From contig NC_088863.1 of NCBI RefSeq assembly GCF_032884065.1, positions 63,511,604 to 63,575,603 of the forward strand: DNA of 64,000 nt. The letters run 5' to 3'. This stretch comes from Artemia franciscana. Lineage: Eukaryota > Arthropoda > Branchiopoda > Anostraca > Artemiidae. Within the stretch, counting starts at the first letter, position 1. Each line of letters opens with the position of its first letter. The notes beneath the pieces are model-generated. The model was not told where the DNA came from. It did not search any database and saw nothing but the letters and a program-made list of their open reading frames with translations. Positions 1 through 11,751 of this stretch are shown here, one piece after another. The position numbers were made by a program, and so were the translations under genes.

Positions 1-550
1 TTTGTGTCCCGGTATCCCAGTCTGTAATTTCTCTTTTTTCTTTTTTCAGTTTTCTTTTTCTTCTTTATTTTTCAGCTTCACTATGAAATACATATCGCCG
101 AACCTTTGTTTTTTTAACTAAAATCTGGTAGTCATTGATGACCTTATCCAAGTCAAAATCCCAAACCCAATCATCATCGCTATCATTTTCAGTTTTAATA
201 TGTTTTGACTCTCGCTGTCCAGGTGGATCTTCATCTAACTGCGCGGTTTTGCGTTCTTTAGCCTCAAGCCTGTTTCCTTGCTGTTCTTTTGATTCCTCGG
301 CACGCTTTCTTTTCTGACTTTCTCTATCAGCAGCAAGTTTTTTGGCATAGACTCTTTGAGCATCTTCATCAGTCATTGTAAACTTAAATATTAATAGAAT
401 TCTACGCGAACATTTGTCTTATATAACTTGAATGACGTCACCTTCAAAGCAAAAATTGATGGCAACTAATTTCATGTCGTTAGCCGAAACATGACGTCAC
501 CTGATCCACGATCCACAGATCCACAGACAACTTATTTTTATATATATAGA
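1..550 (-). mobile_element. Helitron A, 5' part, running off the left edge
   Basis: Read on the minus strand, this starts at 550 with the Helitron-type 5' end TCTATATATATAAAAATAAG, which recurs at 51,417 and, with variation, at 62,958 and 15,266. Two TGACGTCA palindromes follow (492-499, 433-440) and then the start of a replicase-like reading frame. The element continues beyond position 1, so its 3' end is unseen. Its first base directly abuts the CTAG 3' end of the next Helitron at 551, a head-to-tail joint. Helitrons are rolling-circle transposons with TC at the 5' end and CTRR at the 3' end. Confidence 0.8.
65..376 (-). pseudogene. Helitron replicase N-terminal segment (103 residues)
   Basis: The frame starts with ATG at 376-374 and reads MTDEDAQRVYAKKLAADRES, followed by a lysine/arginine/glutamate-rich stretch with KRKRAEESKEQQ. 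It resembles the charged repeats at the N-terminus of the Helitron proteins near 1,525 and 15,434. The second half is acidic (DSDDDWVWDFDLD, residues about 66-78) and has no counterpart in the other two copies. It stops at 65 without reaching the zinc-finger or Rep region, so it is either a truncated replicase or a short N-terminal protein. The upstream 170 bases hold the Helitron 5' end and two CRE-like palindromes. The Helitron link rests on composition and position, not on a catalytic motif. Confidence 0.45.
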
Positions 551-891
551 CTAGCTGTTGGGGTGGCGCTTCGCGCCAACCCAACACCTAGTTGGTGGGG
601 CGCTTTGCGCCCCCCCAAGCCCCCCCGCGCGCGTAAGTCGTTACGCGCCATATTAGTTACGCGCCATATTAGTTACGCGCCATTGTAGTTGTGTCCCTGT
701 GTCCCATTTGTGAATATAGATAGATTTATATATGTGTTTCAAACTACGTAAAAATTGCGAATATACAACATTCTTGGCTTTCCCATTGTCTGTCCATATA
801 CAAAGCCGTATGTACTAATAATGACGTCATATGCAAACGCTCTTTTTACAAACAAACAAACATGCATACACACAACTCGTTTTTATATAGA
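551..891 (-). mobile_element. Helitron B, short complete non-autonomous copy (341 bp)
   Basis: On the minus strand it begins at 891 with TCTATATAAAAACGAG and ends at 551 with CTAG. Just inside the 3' end is the family hairpin (arms TTGGGGTGGCGC and GCGCCAACCCAA, one mismatch, loop TTC), then CAGCTAG. It carries one TGACGTCA (822-829) and a short relic of the replicase C-terminal coding end (about 735-800), so it looks like an internally deleted autonomous element. Its 3' end touches Helitron A and its 5' end lies against a TATC run that borders a third Helitron piece. Confidence 0.75.
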
Positions 892-1216
892 TAGATAGAT
901 AGATAGATACAATACAAATTAACTACGTAAAACTTGTGAATATACAACAGTCTTCGCTGTCCCATTGTCTGTGCGTATAAATAGATTGTCAGGTTTACCG
1001 ACCCTCAAAGATGCAACATACAATTGTACATTGGTAAAGCAATCTGTATTAAGATCTATACCGCATTTTTCTAGTGATTGCCCTTGAGCTTTGTTGATGG
1101 TGGTTGCAAATGCAAATCGAATTGGGAATTGCAATCTTTTAAATTGAAAAAGCAGATCCGTTGGAATCATGGGAATGCGAGGAATAAGAACAGCCTCACC
1201 CTCATAAGGCCAATGT
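892..1216 (-). mobile_element. Helitron C fragment with helicase end, lacking both termini
   Basis: A minus-strand piece holding the last ~90 codons of a Helitron helicase and about 27 bases of 3' flank. The usual 3' UTR, hairpin and CTAG are missing. The break falls in a TATC run (885-910), as if replaced by recombination with the 5' end of the neighbouring copy. To the right it is cut by a plus-strand Helitron 5'-like sequence at about 1,217. Confidence 0.7.
919..1190 (-). pseudogene. Helitron Rep/Hel protein, helicase C-terminus
   Basis: Minus-strand translation gives EAVLIPRIPMIPTDLLFQFK and then FAFATTINKAQGQSLEKCG, matching the Pif1-family motif-V region of Helitron helicases (usually FAMTINKAQGQS). 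It ends with LYVASLRVGKPDNLFI before the stop at 919-921. The usual motif-VI CSRVG has become SLRVG, losing a cysteine-serine pair. The frame is lost just upstream (about 1,195), where one extra base seems to be present. In an autonomous element this domain unwinds DNA during rolling-circle transposition; here only the last strand of it remains. The same stretch, more decayed, occurs inside the non-autonomous Helitrons near 52,000-52,110 and 63,170-63,340. Confidence 0.85.
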
Positions 1217-1270
1217 CAAGATTTTTATATAAAAATAAGTTGTCTGTCCGTTACGCCAGATTATATTTTA
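1217..1270 (+). mobile_element. Helitron 5'-end-like fragment
   Basis: Contains TATATAAAAATAAGTTGTCT, matching the Helitron 5' terminal sequence in plus orientation, but is only about 50 bases long and is followed at 1,271 by a second 5'-like start. It interrupts the minus-strand Helitron C. Confidence 0.5.
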
Positions 1271-3614
1271 TCTATATATAAAAATGACACTAAACTGAAA
1301 AGCAAACTGAAACTAAAAATGTAGAAACTGGAAATTGCATAAATATTTCTATATATTTTGACAATAGATTAAAGTAGTTCGAAAACCTTATAACAGATAT
1401 TTATAATTTGAGGTTTATTATAAATTGTTGAGTGTTAGCATGCTTGGCACGTAAAATTTTTTCTAACAGTCAATGTTAGAATGAACACTGAAAAATTTGA
1501 AAAACATTAAAAACGATAGAATAGTGCCGAGGAATCACAAGAACAGCAAGAAAACAGGCTTGCGGCTGATAGAGAAAGTAAGAAAAGAAAGCGTGCCGAG
1601 GAATCACAAGAGCAGCCTGAAATTATCGCCTGGCATTCAGGTACAGCCCAGTCGATGATTATAGTAGATGTGTCCAAATCGGGACTATGTCTAAAATTTG
1701 TCCCTATTGCAAGGCCTTAAAATTCAATGGTGAAACAATGGGAATGTGTTGCGCCTCAGGAAAAGTTAAACTTCCTCTATTGGCTGCACCACCAGAGCCA
1801 TTGAAAACTTTGCTTACTGGAACTACGTCAGAATCTAAGCGTTTATTTATCACAGATAACAAAATATAACTCATGATTCCAAATGATGTCGTTTGGTGCC
1901 CAAATCGAAAATCCAGATCAATTTATGCCTACTTTCAAAGTAAAAGGGCAAATTTATCATAAAGCAGGGTCCCTTCTACCATTCTCAGGCGAGAATCATA
2001 AATTTTTACAATTGTACTTCATCAGTGATAGAAATTCTGAATTGAATGCACGTTGCGAAATTTCTCCCAACGTTGAAAGGACAATCGTTTCCCAATTGCA
2101 ACATCTTTTCCACGAAAATAGTATTTTAGTGCGTCTGTTCAAAACAGCCATAGATTTGATGCCTACTGATACGCATAAAATTATTATTTCCGCTGACAAA
2201 ACGCATCCTGGCCAACATGTGCGTAGATACAATGCTCCAACTATCGACGAAGTGGCAATCGTTATGGTCGGTGATCAGTTTTTACCTCGAGATATTATTC
2301 TTCATAAGCGAAACGCCCAGTTGGTAAGAATTGCTGAAACTCATCGATGCTACGATGCCCTACAATATCCTATCAGTTTTTGGGATGGAGCCGACGGCTA
2401 TTACTTTAATATTAAATTGATGAATCCAGCCACTAACAAAGAAATGAATAAGAAATGCAGTGCAATGCATTATTATTCCTATAGACTAATGATTCGGCAG
2501 GATGAAGAGAATTATATTTTAAAATGCCGTCAATTGTTTCACCAATATGTCGTTGATATGTATGCAAAAATTGAATCAGAACGTTTGCTATATATCCGCC
2601 TGAATCAGACCAAGCTCCGCTCTGAACAATACATTCATTTGCGAGATGCAGTTGTAAATGACGGTAATACCACAAATGTTGGAAGATTAACGATTTTACC
2701 TTCGTCATATCCTGGCAGTCCCCGTCATATTCATGAATATGCTCAAGATGCTTTTGCGTATGTTCGTCTCTATGGGCGTCCAGATTTATTTATTACATTT
2801 ACATGTAATCAATCTTGGGACGAGATATAGCAGCTTTTACTTCAAGGACAATCGGCGGTTCATAGACATGACGTTACGGCCCGTGTCTTCCGGCAAAAGT
2901 TGAAATCACTGATAAACTACATAGTAAAACTTGAAGTGTTTGGGTCAGTGCGATGCTGGATGTACTCAGTGGAATGACAAAAACGAGGTTTGCCACACGC
3001 ACATATACTGATCTGGCTACATAATAAAATTACGTCTAACAAAATTTATGATGTGATTTCCGCTGAAATACCTGATGAAAATGTCGATAAGGGGTTATAA
3101 AATATTGTTGTAAAAAATATGATACATGGACCTTGCGGTGCATTGAACAAAAATTCACCATGCATGGCCAAAGGAAGCTGCACGAAGCAATATCCTCGAC
3201 TTTTAGTATCCAACACAATTACTGGCAATAATGGTTACCCACAATATAGAAGAAGATCTACTGAAGATGGCGGTAAAACAGCAATAATAAAGAAGGGTAA
3301 CGGTACCACCATCATAGTAGATAACCAGTGGGTTGTTCCATATTCCCCATTATTATCAAAAACATTTAATGCACACATAAATGTTGAATACTTTAACTCC
3401 GTAAAGGCAATCAAATACATATGTAAATACGTCAACAAAGGCAGTGACACGGCAGTTTTTGGCTTGCAGTCCGAAATCAAAGATATCGACGAAATCGTAC
3501 AATATCAGGCTGGAAGATACATAAGCAGTAATGAAGCTGTTTGGCGTGTCCGATTGCAAAACGATGACTCTGGTCAAACATTTTCAGATCAATTACTGGC
3601 AATTGGAATTGGAA

Positions 3615-3620
<6 letters not shown>
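1271..3620 (+). mobile_element. Helitron D, replicase-bearing, truncated at a TA array
   Basis: Begins with A then TCTATATATAAAAATGAC, a plausible Helitron 5' end, and carries the N-terminal and Rep portions of the replicase in plus orientation. The coding similarity stops exactly where an AT dinucleotide array begins (about 3,619). The helicase half and 3' terminus are absent from the downstream sequence. Unlike the other copies its 5' region lacks TGACGTCA. Confidence 0.7.
1525..3620 (+). pseudogene. Helitron replicase (zinc finger, helitron-like N domain, Rep), degenerate
   Basis: Order of parts: charged RKRAEESQEQ repeats (about 1,525-1,620); a CxxC segment KICPYCKALKFNGET (from 1,687); a frameshift plus TGA near 1,865-1,880; then one frame from 1,883 to 3,620. 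That frame holds a helitron-like N domain ending PDLFITFTCNQSW, the Rep HUH motif GLPHAHILIWL (His codons 2,996-2,998 and 3,002-3,004), a cysteine cluster [17 protein letters not shown], and the paired-tyrosine motif [11 protein letters not shown] (Tyr codons 3,416 and 3,428). Three stops break it: TAG 2,828, TGA 2,975 and TAA 3,098; the first two are each one base from the residue expected in the family (Lys, Trp). The catalytic residues of the HUH-Y2 nickase are all present, so decay is fairly recent. The helicase domain is missing. Confidence 0.9.
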
Positions 3621-3710
<90 letters not shown>

Positions 3711-3772
3711 GGATATATATATATACGGATATATATATATATATATACGGATATATATATATACGGATATAT
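3616..3772. repeat. (AT)n array with ACGGATATAT interruptions
   Basis: About 90 bases of perfect AT followed by four ACGG-interrupted blocks. It marks the point where Helitron D coding similarity ends; the first ACGG coincides with the last Helitron codons, suggesting the array grew out of the element's own sequence. Confidence 0.95.
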
Positions 3773-6700
3773 GTTTTGTTTTTTTCCGCTGTTAAATTTT
3801 AACTGCTTTTCCTGTATTTTAATAATGCTTTGTAAATTTATTCTTATTAGTGAAAGTTGCATGCACAAAAGTTTGTATTCTTTAGATTTAATGATCCAGG
3901 ATAAAACTTCCATACATTTCACTAGTGCAATTTAAGCATTTTTTAGCCTATGCACATAGCCATGCTCATTCAAGAATGCCCTTAATATAAGCATAAAATT
4001 CTGTGTAGTAAAGAGGAAAAGGAAAAAACCTTTGATCATGTATGAAGGCCTAGAATATTCTAGCCATTTATCTCGCTCTGATAGCAATATTATCTGATAA
4101 TACTCTCTAAAGCATTATTCAAAAGGCAAGCGTACTTAAAATGTAAGCAAATTTCAGTAATCGAAATTCTACCCTGCATGTCAGTTATTGCAATCACATG
4201 GGAATACTCAATCAATAGCTAAATCAGTTTGGCATGCGTGAAAAGGGGATTATATTTGCTTGCAATAGCTTATTTCGTAGAATCTATTTTCTGAATCAGA
4301 ATAAAAGAAATAGATCGCTGGTCCAGCTGTCTAGGGCACGATTCCATTGGATGGAAATGCCCTTTTGAACCTTAATTGGGACACGAAACCTATGGAATAT
4401 AAAGGTTTCCTGAGAAAAACACAATGAAAGAAAATGAAATCTCTTCAAGTACTATTGAAGTAGCAACATCGTTACGTAATATCCACGCCTGTGTCCTCAT
4501 CAGTTACAAGTGGGGATCCCAGCGGGGGGGGGGGTGGCTAAAGAAACAAGGCACGTGTGAAAGCGTCATCCTTACAATAAGGAGATATTACCCTATTTTG
4601 TAAGATCAAATAAATAATAAAGTAAAATCTCTCAAAGAAAAATGTCTTTGAAAAAATTTTGGGATGCATTGAAAAGTCTTGAAAAAAAAGTCTTTAAAAA
4701 AATTCACTGCCTGACTAGTGTACTCCAATCCATCCTATTACGTAACAATCAAACTATTACGTAACAATCGTTGTTATGTAACAACGAAAAGTAAACAAAC
4801 CCTATTACACCAAAAACCAAAGTAAATCCTCCTTATTACGTAACATCTACATCTCCTAGGAAACATTCTCGTTTTCTTGCCAATAAGAAACATTAATCTC
4901 TTAGAAAATATTCCGTATTACATAACACGCACCCGCAGGCTTTCATGGAATGAAGGAATAGGGCTCTCATGAAATCCAGGGATAGGGCTCCCGCGAAATT
5001 CAAAAAGGGGATACTACTTATATGTAATTTCCCAAGAATTACGCTAGTTGTCTCTAGACTGATTCGTCCCGAAACCCTAAGCAACTCCAGAATAGTATGT
5101 TTGTGACAATGAATTTTTTATATAATAATCAATACTGATTATGGAAAGACAACGTCACATTTTTGTCATGCTTAAGATTCCATACTAATACAGAAATGAA
5201 TAGTGCTAAAAATAGCTGATTCCTGGGTATTTTTTTAGATTGGAAAATAGCATTGGATCAAAGTTCATGATATTTACCTTAAAGGAACGTAAATTAATAT
5301 GAAAAAAACTTTAGCGGTAATGGCAGGTATTATGGGAGGAAACGGGCTCCCTCATATACAACGTAATTTAAGTGGCTTTATTGATTGTAACGCTGCTCTT
5401 TTCTTTTACTAGACAAAAATTATGTTGTGTTTTCTAATCTAATGTCTAATTAAGATGCATAAGTTTAGGTCGGGATTGGTTTCAAGGGAGGGCTTAAATT
5501 TGGGGAATTTGATGGAAAATATAAGGAACTATTGGATGAATTTCAAAAACGTAAGCCTAAAAATTTAGTAGTTCCACTTTTAGTGTGACGCTGTTACATT
5601 CATGTTATTAGTATTCACTAGGAATGGTTTCCTCGAGTAAGAGCATGTTCCATGTAAATAATCACCGTCCGTTCTAAATGCCAAAGACCGACTTGATGAA
5701 AACACCGCACGATTTAAAAGCTAATGTTTAAAAAATAGCATGCCTCTGCATAACATCAACAATTCCATTGTTTCTCTAGATTGTCAAAGAGCAGTGGCCA
5801 GACATCCATTAATATTATCTGGAAAAGTTCTGGACATTATGTCTCAGGACAGTAAGAATGGCCAGGGCCAAAATGTCCTGATATTCTTCATATATTGGTG
5901 GCTACTTTCAGTATCTGGAAGCAAATTAAAGGTCTAAATAAAGCAAGATAAAGACAAATTATTCCAGCATCAAAAGGAAAGTACAGCGATTCGTATTTAG
6001 GGCCAAAAAAGCTAGATCGAACCCAAAATTAAACAGAAATAAAGGCGTTCAAACTTTGAACTTTTCAACGGTTGCCAGGTCCTAGAACCCCATTTTCTCT
6101 CCTCTCACCTCTTATGCGTACGTGTGGGGTTTGGGCATAAATGTGTGTCAAGGTTTATATAATTGTAAAAATATAATGGCAACAATTGAATTTCAGGTCA
6201 GAAGAAAATTTGTTAATAGATAATCTATTAACAAATTTAAAATGATGCTAAAACCAATTATTTCTTTTTTCATATTGTTTTCAAATGAAATGTTAATAGC
6301 CGATAATGATAAATGATAAGAGAATTAAATGTATTTTTCGTTTTAGTATCCTTAGTTATTGTAAGTATAAAGTAGTTTTTATTTTGAGACGTTGGAATGA
6401 TTCGTGGCAACCACCAGAAAAGAGCCTGGGTGGGAGCACTGCCTTTCCCTGAGAAACTTCAAGTTGAAACTTAGGATCCCCTTCATCCTCAGATGGATTG
6501 AAAACCAAGTTTTTATTTTAACGAAGAAATTACTTCCTATAAATACAATTAGGATGCTTAATTTACTACAAATAAATGGAAAATTGTCCAACCATCGAAA
6601 TATTTCGAGCCAACTTTCTTGATCTGGTTTGCTTACAAGGGGCCAGACTTTTGCTGACGCTAGCATCTAAATCAGTTTATTAGTAAAAATAACAATATAC

Positions 6701-9360
6701 GGATACATGTATAGGGAGAAGGTAAACATTGCAAACAAAACACATCAGAAAAACCAGATAAAAATTTTCGTTTCGACCAAAATCAGTTCATAATAAGTCC
6801 CCTACACATGTCCGAAATGCGATAGTAGTAGTATTCAGATTAACGGCGCTTCTAAATTTGACTGCAAAAGATTATTTTGTCGGTCTTGTAGTAACTCAGA
6901 TTTAAATGTGGGCCAAGCTTATATTAATCCACTGTACTACTACAAGCTAAAACAAAAATGGTGTGTATTCAAATATTCTTCTTGAATTTATTCTGTAATT
7001 CACAAAGAGAAAAAAAAATTACTATATGCGGCAAATGCTCGAGCAAAGGTACCATGACCACATAACCATACTGACAAAATAAATATAAATTACTCATAAA
7101 ATTACATGAGCAAAAAAAAGCAATAACAAAAGATTAATTTGTCTGTTATTGTCTGGAACTGGAACTGTCTGGAAATTAATTCTAAATAAGCAAGTATATT
7201 CTTAATCCTTAAATATATTCAAACTTCTTGAATATATCCAATATTGTTGTCCATTCAAATATCTAATTAAAATTAAATTTAAAAAAAAAGAGAAATAAGA
7301 ACAAAATATCCCTTGGAAGCCTTAGTAGATGAAAATTATTTGAGGAGCTCAGAACCACGCTAAAACCAACCACATAAATGAAACAAAGCGCAAAATGAAA
7401 AAGGAAGAAAATAATTACAACATAATTTATTTGTTATCTCTTGAAACACAATTAAAAACGTTTAGTAGCCAGGTTTAATGATTAATGTAATAGCGAAACG
7501 TACAATCAATGATAAAGTACAATATAACATTAAGAATTATTTAAATTTTTATTCACCAAAAAGAAACAGCCGTAGGACATAAACATTTGCGCCACTAAGC
7601 TTGCAACTAACCACACTAAAACAAATTATGTAAGCAATGCTGTTTATAAGATTGATGGCACCCGAATAAAAATTGACTACAGCCCCTCCCCCTTCCCAAA
7701 TGAAGTATAATACAAAAAATCTACGTCAAAGTGAAAACTTTTATCAAAGTAGGCAAGGTCGTAGCCCCCCTCCCGTGGCGCCCAAGACAGCTTTCCTGGT
7801 GGACCACCATTTTGACCTGCCATTCATGTAAGCTATATAAAACACAAGTTGCAAGCTCATGTTTTACCTCTCGAGATGGTATACTTCAGTAAACTTATAT
7901 TTGTAACCTCTTTGTTGCAGAAAAAACAGAAGGAAATAGCTTCATGTAGTGTTTTTTGAAATATTTTTAACCAGCAAGTATAATCCAAATTCTTAAAATC
8001 ATTAGCAGATGCATTTCAATGCTTACATCCTTTCTAAATGGTAAAAAGTTACAACAAATAGAGTTAATTAAGTCTCGTTTCATCAAATTTCTTGTGCTGC
8101 TTAACAGTACCCTAAGCTATTGGAAAATATCATCCCATGAGCTCAAGTGCCAAATACTCTAATATATATAACAGAACGGTTCCTTGACAGCATCTGTATG
8201 GGAGGCCAAAACCATCCTGGAGTAAATCCAGGATGTCCTCACCTCTCGACGCCTATTTTTGATTTTTCCATACCTTTTTTGGTTTCCCGCACATATGCTT
8301 TAAATTTGTAGATTTTCTAAAACGAACATCGTCTTCAAATAGACGTCAATCTAAACAGAGGAATTTATGAAGATTGTCCAAAGGATGCTGTGTTTTTCTA
8401 TGCGCTAATCACTGTAGTGACACAATTTGAGAGGAAGTGGAATGGTTATATTTAAGACCAAAACTATGGAAAGAAAGAATTGTAATTGTTATGGGAAGGA
8501 ATAATTGTTGTTAAGTGGTTTTAACGAAGAAAAGACGTATTTTTGGACGTTAAAAAACTATCTAGATAGGTCTTGACCTAGTTCCCTTAGAGCCATAGCC
8601 TTAGAAAATATTTTTCATATAAACGTCACATGGGGATCGTATCAAACCTAGAGTTTGATAGGATAGGCAAAGGGCTAATTTATGATATGTGAAACCCCTG
8701 TTAAAAAGAATTGCACAAATCAGGATAACTTAAGAATAAAAATTATGTCAATCATTCTGAATTCAACTAATAAAGAGTCAATCACCTAAAACAAACAAAA
8801 AAGATGGAGGGAAATATTTGACACTTCTGTGTTTAGTTATGAATTATCACTGCGGAATATCCTTAAGGCTGGACGCTCCTCCAAAAATTATACTGCCTGT
8901 TAGTTCTTTTTCAGTCGCGGAATATCACACAAATACTCAAGGTTATCAGATTTCAATTACGACTAATGTATATTCATTCTTCGTAATTCAACAAGTAAAT
9001 AGGAATATTTATTTGGAAAAGAACTATTATTCGAGGAGAAAATTAGAGAAATTATTATTCGAGATTTTTTTTTGGAGGAGGGGGGTTCAGCTCTTACGAA
9101 AGAAATACCAGGAAAACACAGGAAAATTAAACATTTCGCTGACAAATTAAGCATTATACAAATTTAAGGTGGGTGAATCCCTCGCCTGCGTGTGTGCCTG
9201 TGGTCTGGTCATCATTATTTGCCAGGAGACGCGGTATAAAATTGTGGAAATTACAAATAAAAAGTACATATTTTCGGGTTTTTACTTCATGCAGACCTAT
9301 TTAGAAAAATATAATTTAAATAATTGCTCGCAGCGAAGTGACAAATTTATTTCATTTTAT
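3773..9360. other. Non-coding, AT-rich relic DNA
   Basis: No supportable gene. Open frames here are short and show no recognisable domain. There are homopolymer runs (G tract at about 4,525; A tracts at 7,010 and 7,270), several TTACGTAACAA-like words between 4,735 and 4,860, and a stretch open on both strands near 6,380-6,660 without recognisable similarity. GC-rich fragments such as 7,680-7,790 and 9,070-9,090 look like old transposon pieces. Confidence 0.5.
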
Positions 9361-9365
9361 CAAAA

Positions 9366-9540
9366 AGTTCGTGGTAACGAACTGTACTAAGGAGCGACCC
9401 GGCTCAATAGTAACCAAAACTCTAAAAAACGGATTTTTGATACCAATAGCTACATGAACAAAATCGCATTTTAATGCTGACTTTAAATATATGAGATACC
9501 TATCTAAAATTACGAGTCTAAGAAAAATTTACGAGCAATG
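9366..9540 (+). repeat. Family X interspersed repeat, 5' end only
   Basis: Starts with the inverted repeat AGTTCGTGGTAACGAACT and continues through GGAGCGACCCGGCTCAATAG and a segment about an ACGGATTTTTGATACC word. The same order of words opens the long copy at 27,822 and, reversed, ends the copy near 49,110. Only about 175 bases are recognisable here. Confidence 0.75.
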
Positions 9541-11740
9541 ATTGTGTGTATCTTCCAAGGAATGACTTCAATAACATCAAATTACTTTAGGATAAATCTT
9601 CAGTGGTAATTTAATTGAACAAGTATTTGGAAATTGCCCTGCAAGTCAAAATTTGGATGGAATGAAGATACCTGTTATTTTAGCGCCGCTCGACAAAGAA
9701 GTGAGTAAAGTTAACGCTGAGATTGTCAATCAACTCTGAGTTAAATACAATTCACGTAAAAGTTATTATTCTCTGAAGGATAAGCAGGAAAGAGGGATTG
9801 GATTCATGTCAGAGTTTCTTAATTCAATTGAAATTGCTAATTTGCAACCCCATAGCATAAATACAAACAAGATTACATTACTCGAGTTACGCCAGAATCC
9901 AGTAAAGATGAATTTGGATGCACAAAAAAAGGTATTCGACAAATGTTTGCTTTACTAGCGTCGACTTCTGTACATCTTTCTTCCATTACAATATATCTTT
10001 TGCATCATTTTTCCGTTTTGAAGTACAAAATAACTTGAAAATATTACTACCATCAAAAGTTACCATCGGAAGTATAATGTCGTGTAGAAAAAAGTATTAA
10101 ATTCTCCCCAAAATACTATTGTTAATGAGGATTAATAATGAGGACCAGAAGAGCAAGCTACGCATAACTCCTGGCGTTCGGCACGCGGCAGTCTTGTATA
10201 AATGTGATTTGTGCTGTTGCTTTTCTTCTAACAGTAGACAAATGTGAACTTCTTTTCCAGCAATGATCCCCCCCCCTCTTAGGATTCCCTGGTCATCATT
10301 TTTGCTTTGATTACGTTGTTATATAATTCAGAAGCAATAACAAGTGCTCCAATGCATTTAACCTGACCTGAAATAAATAAATAAATTACACATTCGTAAT
10401 ATTACCTTGTTATCTTATTTTTAAGTCATGGAGTGGAAAATCAGAAATATTCACTTTATTAAGGGTGCTGATGCCAATTTAGTTTCTTCTTCCTGTTTAT
10501 TTTTAACAGAATATTAACTTTTTATAGGTTTTTTATCCTCCTGGTAGGCAATCGGTAGTCTCAGCATCATTTTTACTTAGTTCTTTTTGTAGGGGCACTA
10601 AAGTAACGCACTCCATCACTCCACTGTAAGTTTGTTATTCGCGAATGTATCCTGTTTGTATGATGATACTCAATACCGCATATCTTCTTACTACAAATTT
10701 TGTTTTGCACCATTTTTTTTTTGTTTGCCAATTCACTGCGAAGTTTTCTGTTGTTTTTTATTTAATTGGTTTTTTCTTTTGAATTTTTCTGTCGAATCTT
10801 CAAAGCGCAGATTTTGTTGTGTATCCTTTTAGTTTGCAATATGCTGTGATTTTGTTGTCACACGTCTTCTACATGCAAATTTTGTGGTGCACTGTTTTAA
10901 TTTGCAATTTGTTATGATCATCCCTGCCACTTTATTCCAACCCCAGGTTGTATTATGCGTTTTTCTGTTCTGTTGTTCAATGTGACTCTCGTTGATACGA
11001 GACGCGCTTGTCTTTTAGCGGCAGATTTCGTTTTTATAATTTATATTTAGGATTCATTTAATACCCGTTGTCACATGTGCTCTAACCGCAAAGTTCAATA
11101 TGTTTCATTTTTCCTAATTCTTACCTTTGGTATTTTTCCCATGCCTCCTGCTTTAGCTGTTCGGTATCATTGATCAACTTTTATAATTTTTGCATGACGT
11201 AATAGATATTAAAAAATCTTCTTTTCCAGCTTCTTCCCAAGTCATTATCTTTGCTTTAATTATATTGCTAATAATTCAGTAGTAACCAGCAGAGGCACCA
11301 TTTGGACCAAATCTTGGGGTGGGCATGAACTCCATCTGCCCTTCCCCCCTGATTCACTTCGTGTCGCGTAAGAAAAAATGCAGGTTTTGGCCGCAAATCC
11401 ATCGAATATTCCAAGTAAAAACGCATTTTCAGCACCCATGTGATGCTTGGAAATCTACTGTAACCGAACATGGAACTCAGTCACACTTTTCTTTAAGATT
11501 AATTATAGCAACGAAGATTATAATCAACGAGGTCAAGCGATTAAACTGAAAGTGGAAAATTCAACCAGACTACAGGCTGGCCTTCCTCAGCGAGAACTTT
11601 CTTGTTTAGGTAAACAATACGTCGGTGTAAGCAATCTTCATTGTTATGCTGAGGGTTGTAAACAGAATCTCGGTTTTCCTTCAGCAGAAATCTTTCAGGT
11701 CAAATAAATTTACAAAAGAAAAACACAACAAGAGAAAAAG
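9541..11740. other. Non-coding region with degenerate repeated units
   Basis: No gene seen. Between about 10,640 and 11,100 a loose unit recurs, with CTTCTNNATGCANATTTTGT followed by a T-rich gap and TTTGCAATTTG; a further unit is at about 14,680-14,740. Words such as CTTTTCCAGC followed by TTTGCTTTNATTA recur at 10,250 and 11,225. This looks like an old dispersed or tandem repeat. Confidence 0.4.
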
Positions 11741-11751
11741 CATTACAAGAC

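Noticed and set aside
3119-3935. Long frames consisting of IYIYIY repeats near 3.6 kb and 52.1 kb
   Set aside because: They are translations of the TA arrays; only the part of the 3,119 frame before the array is real, as Helitron Rep.
6379-6666. Frames open on both strands around 6.4-6.7 kb
   Set aside because: Double-strand openness without motifs is likely chance or a very old repeat.
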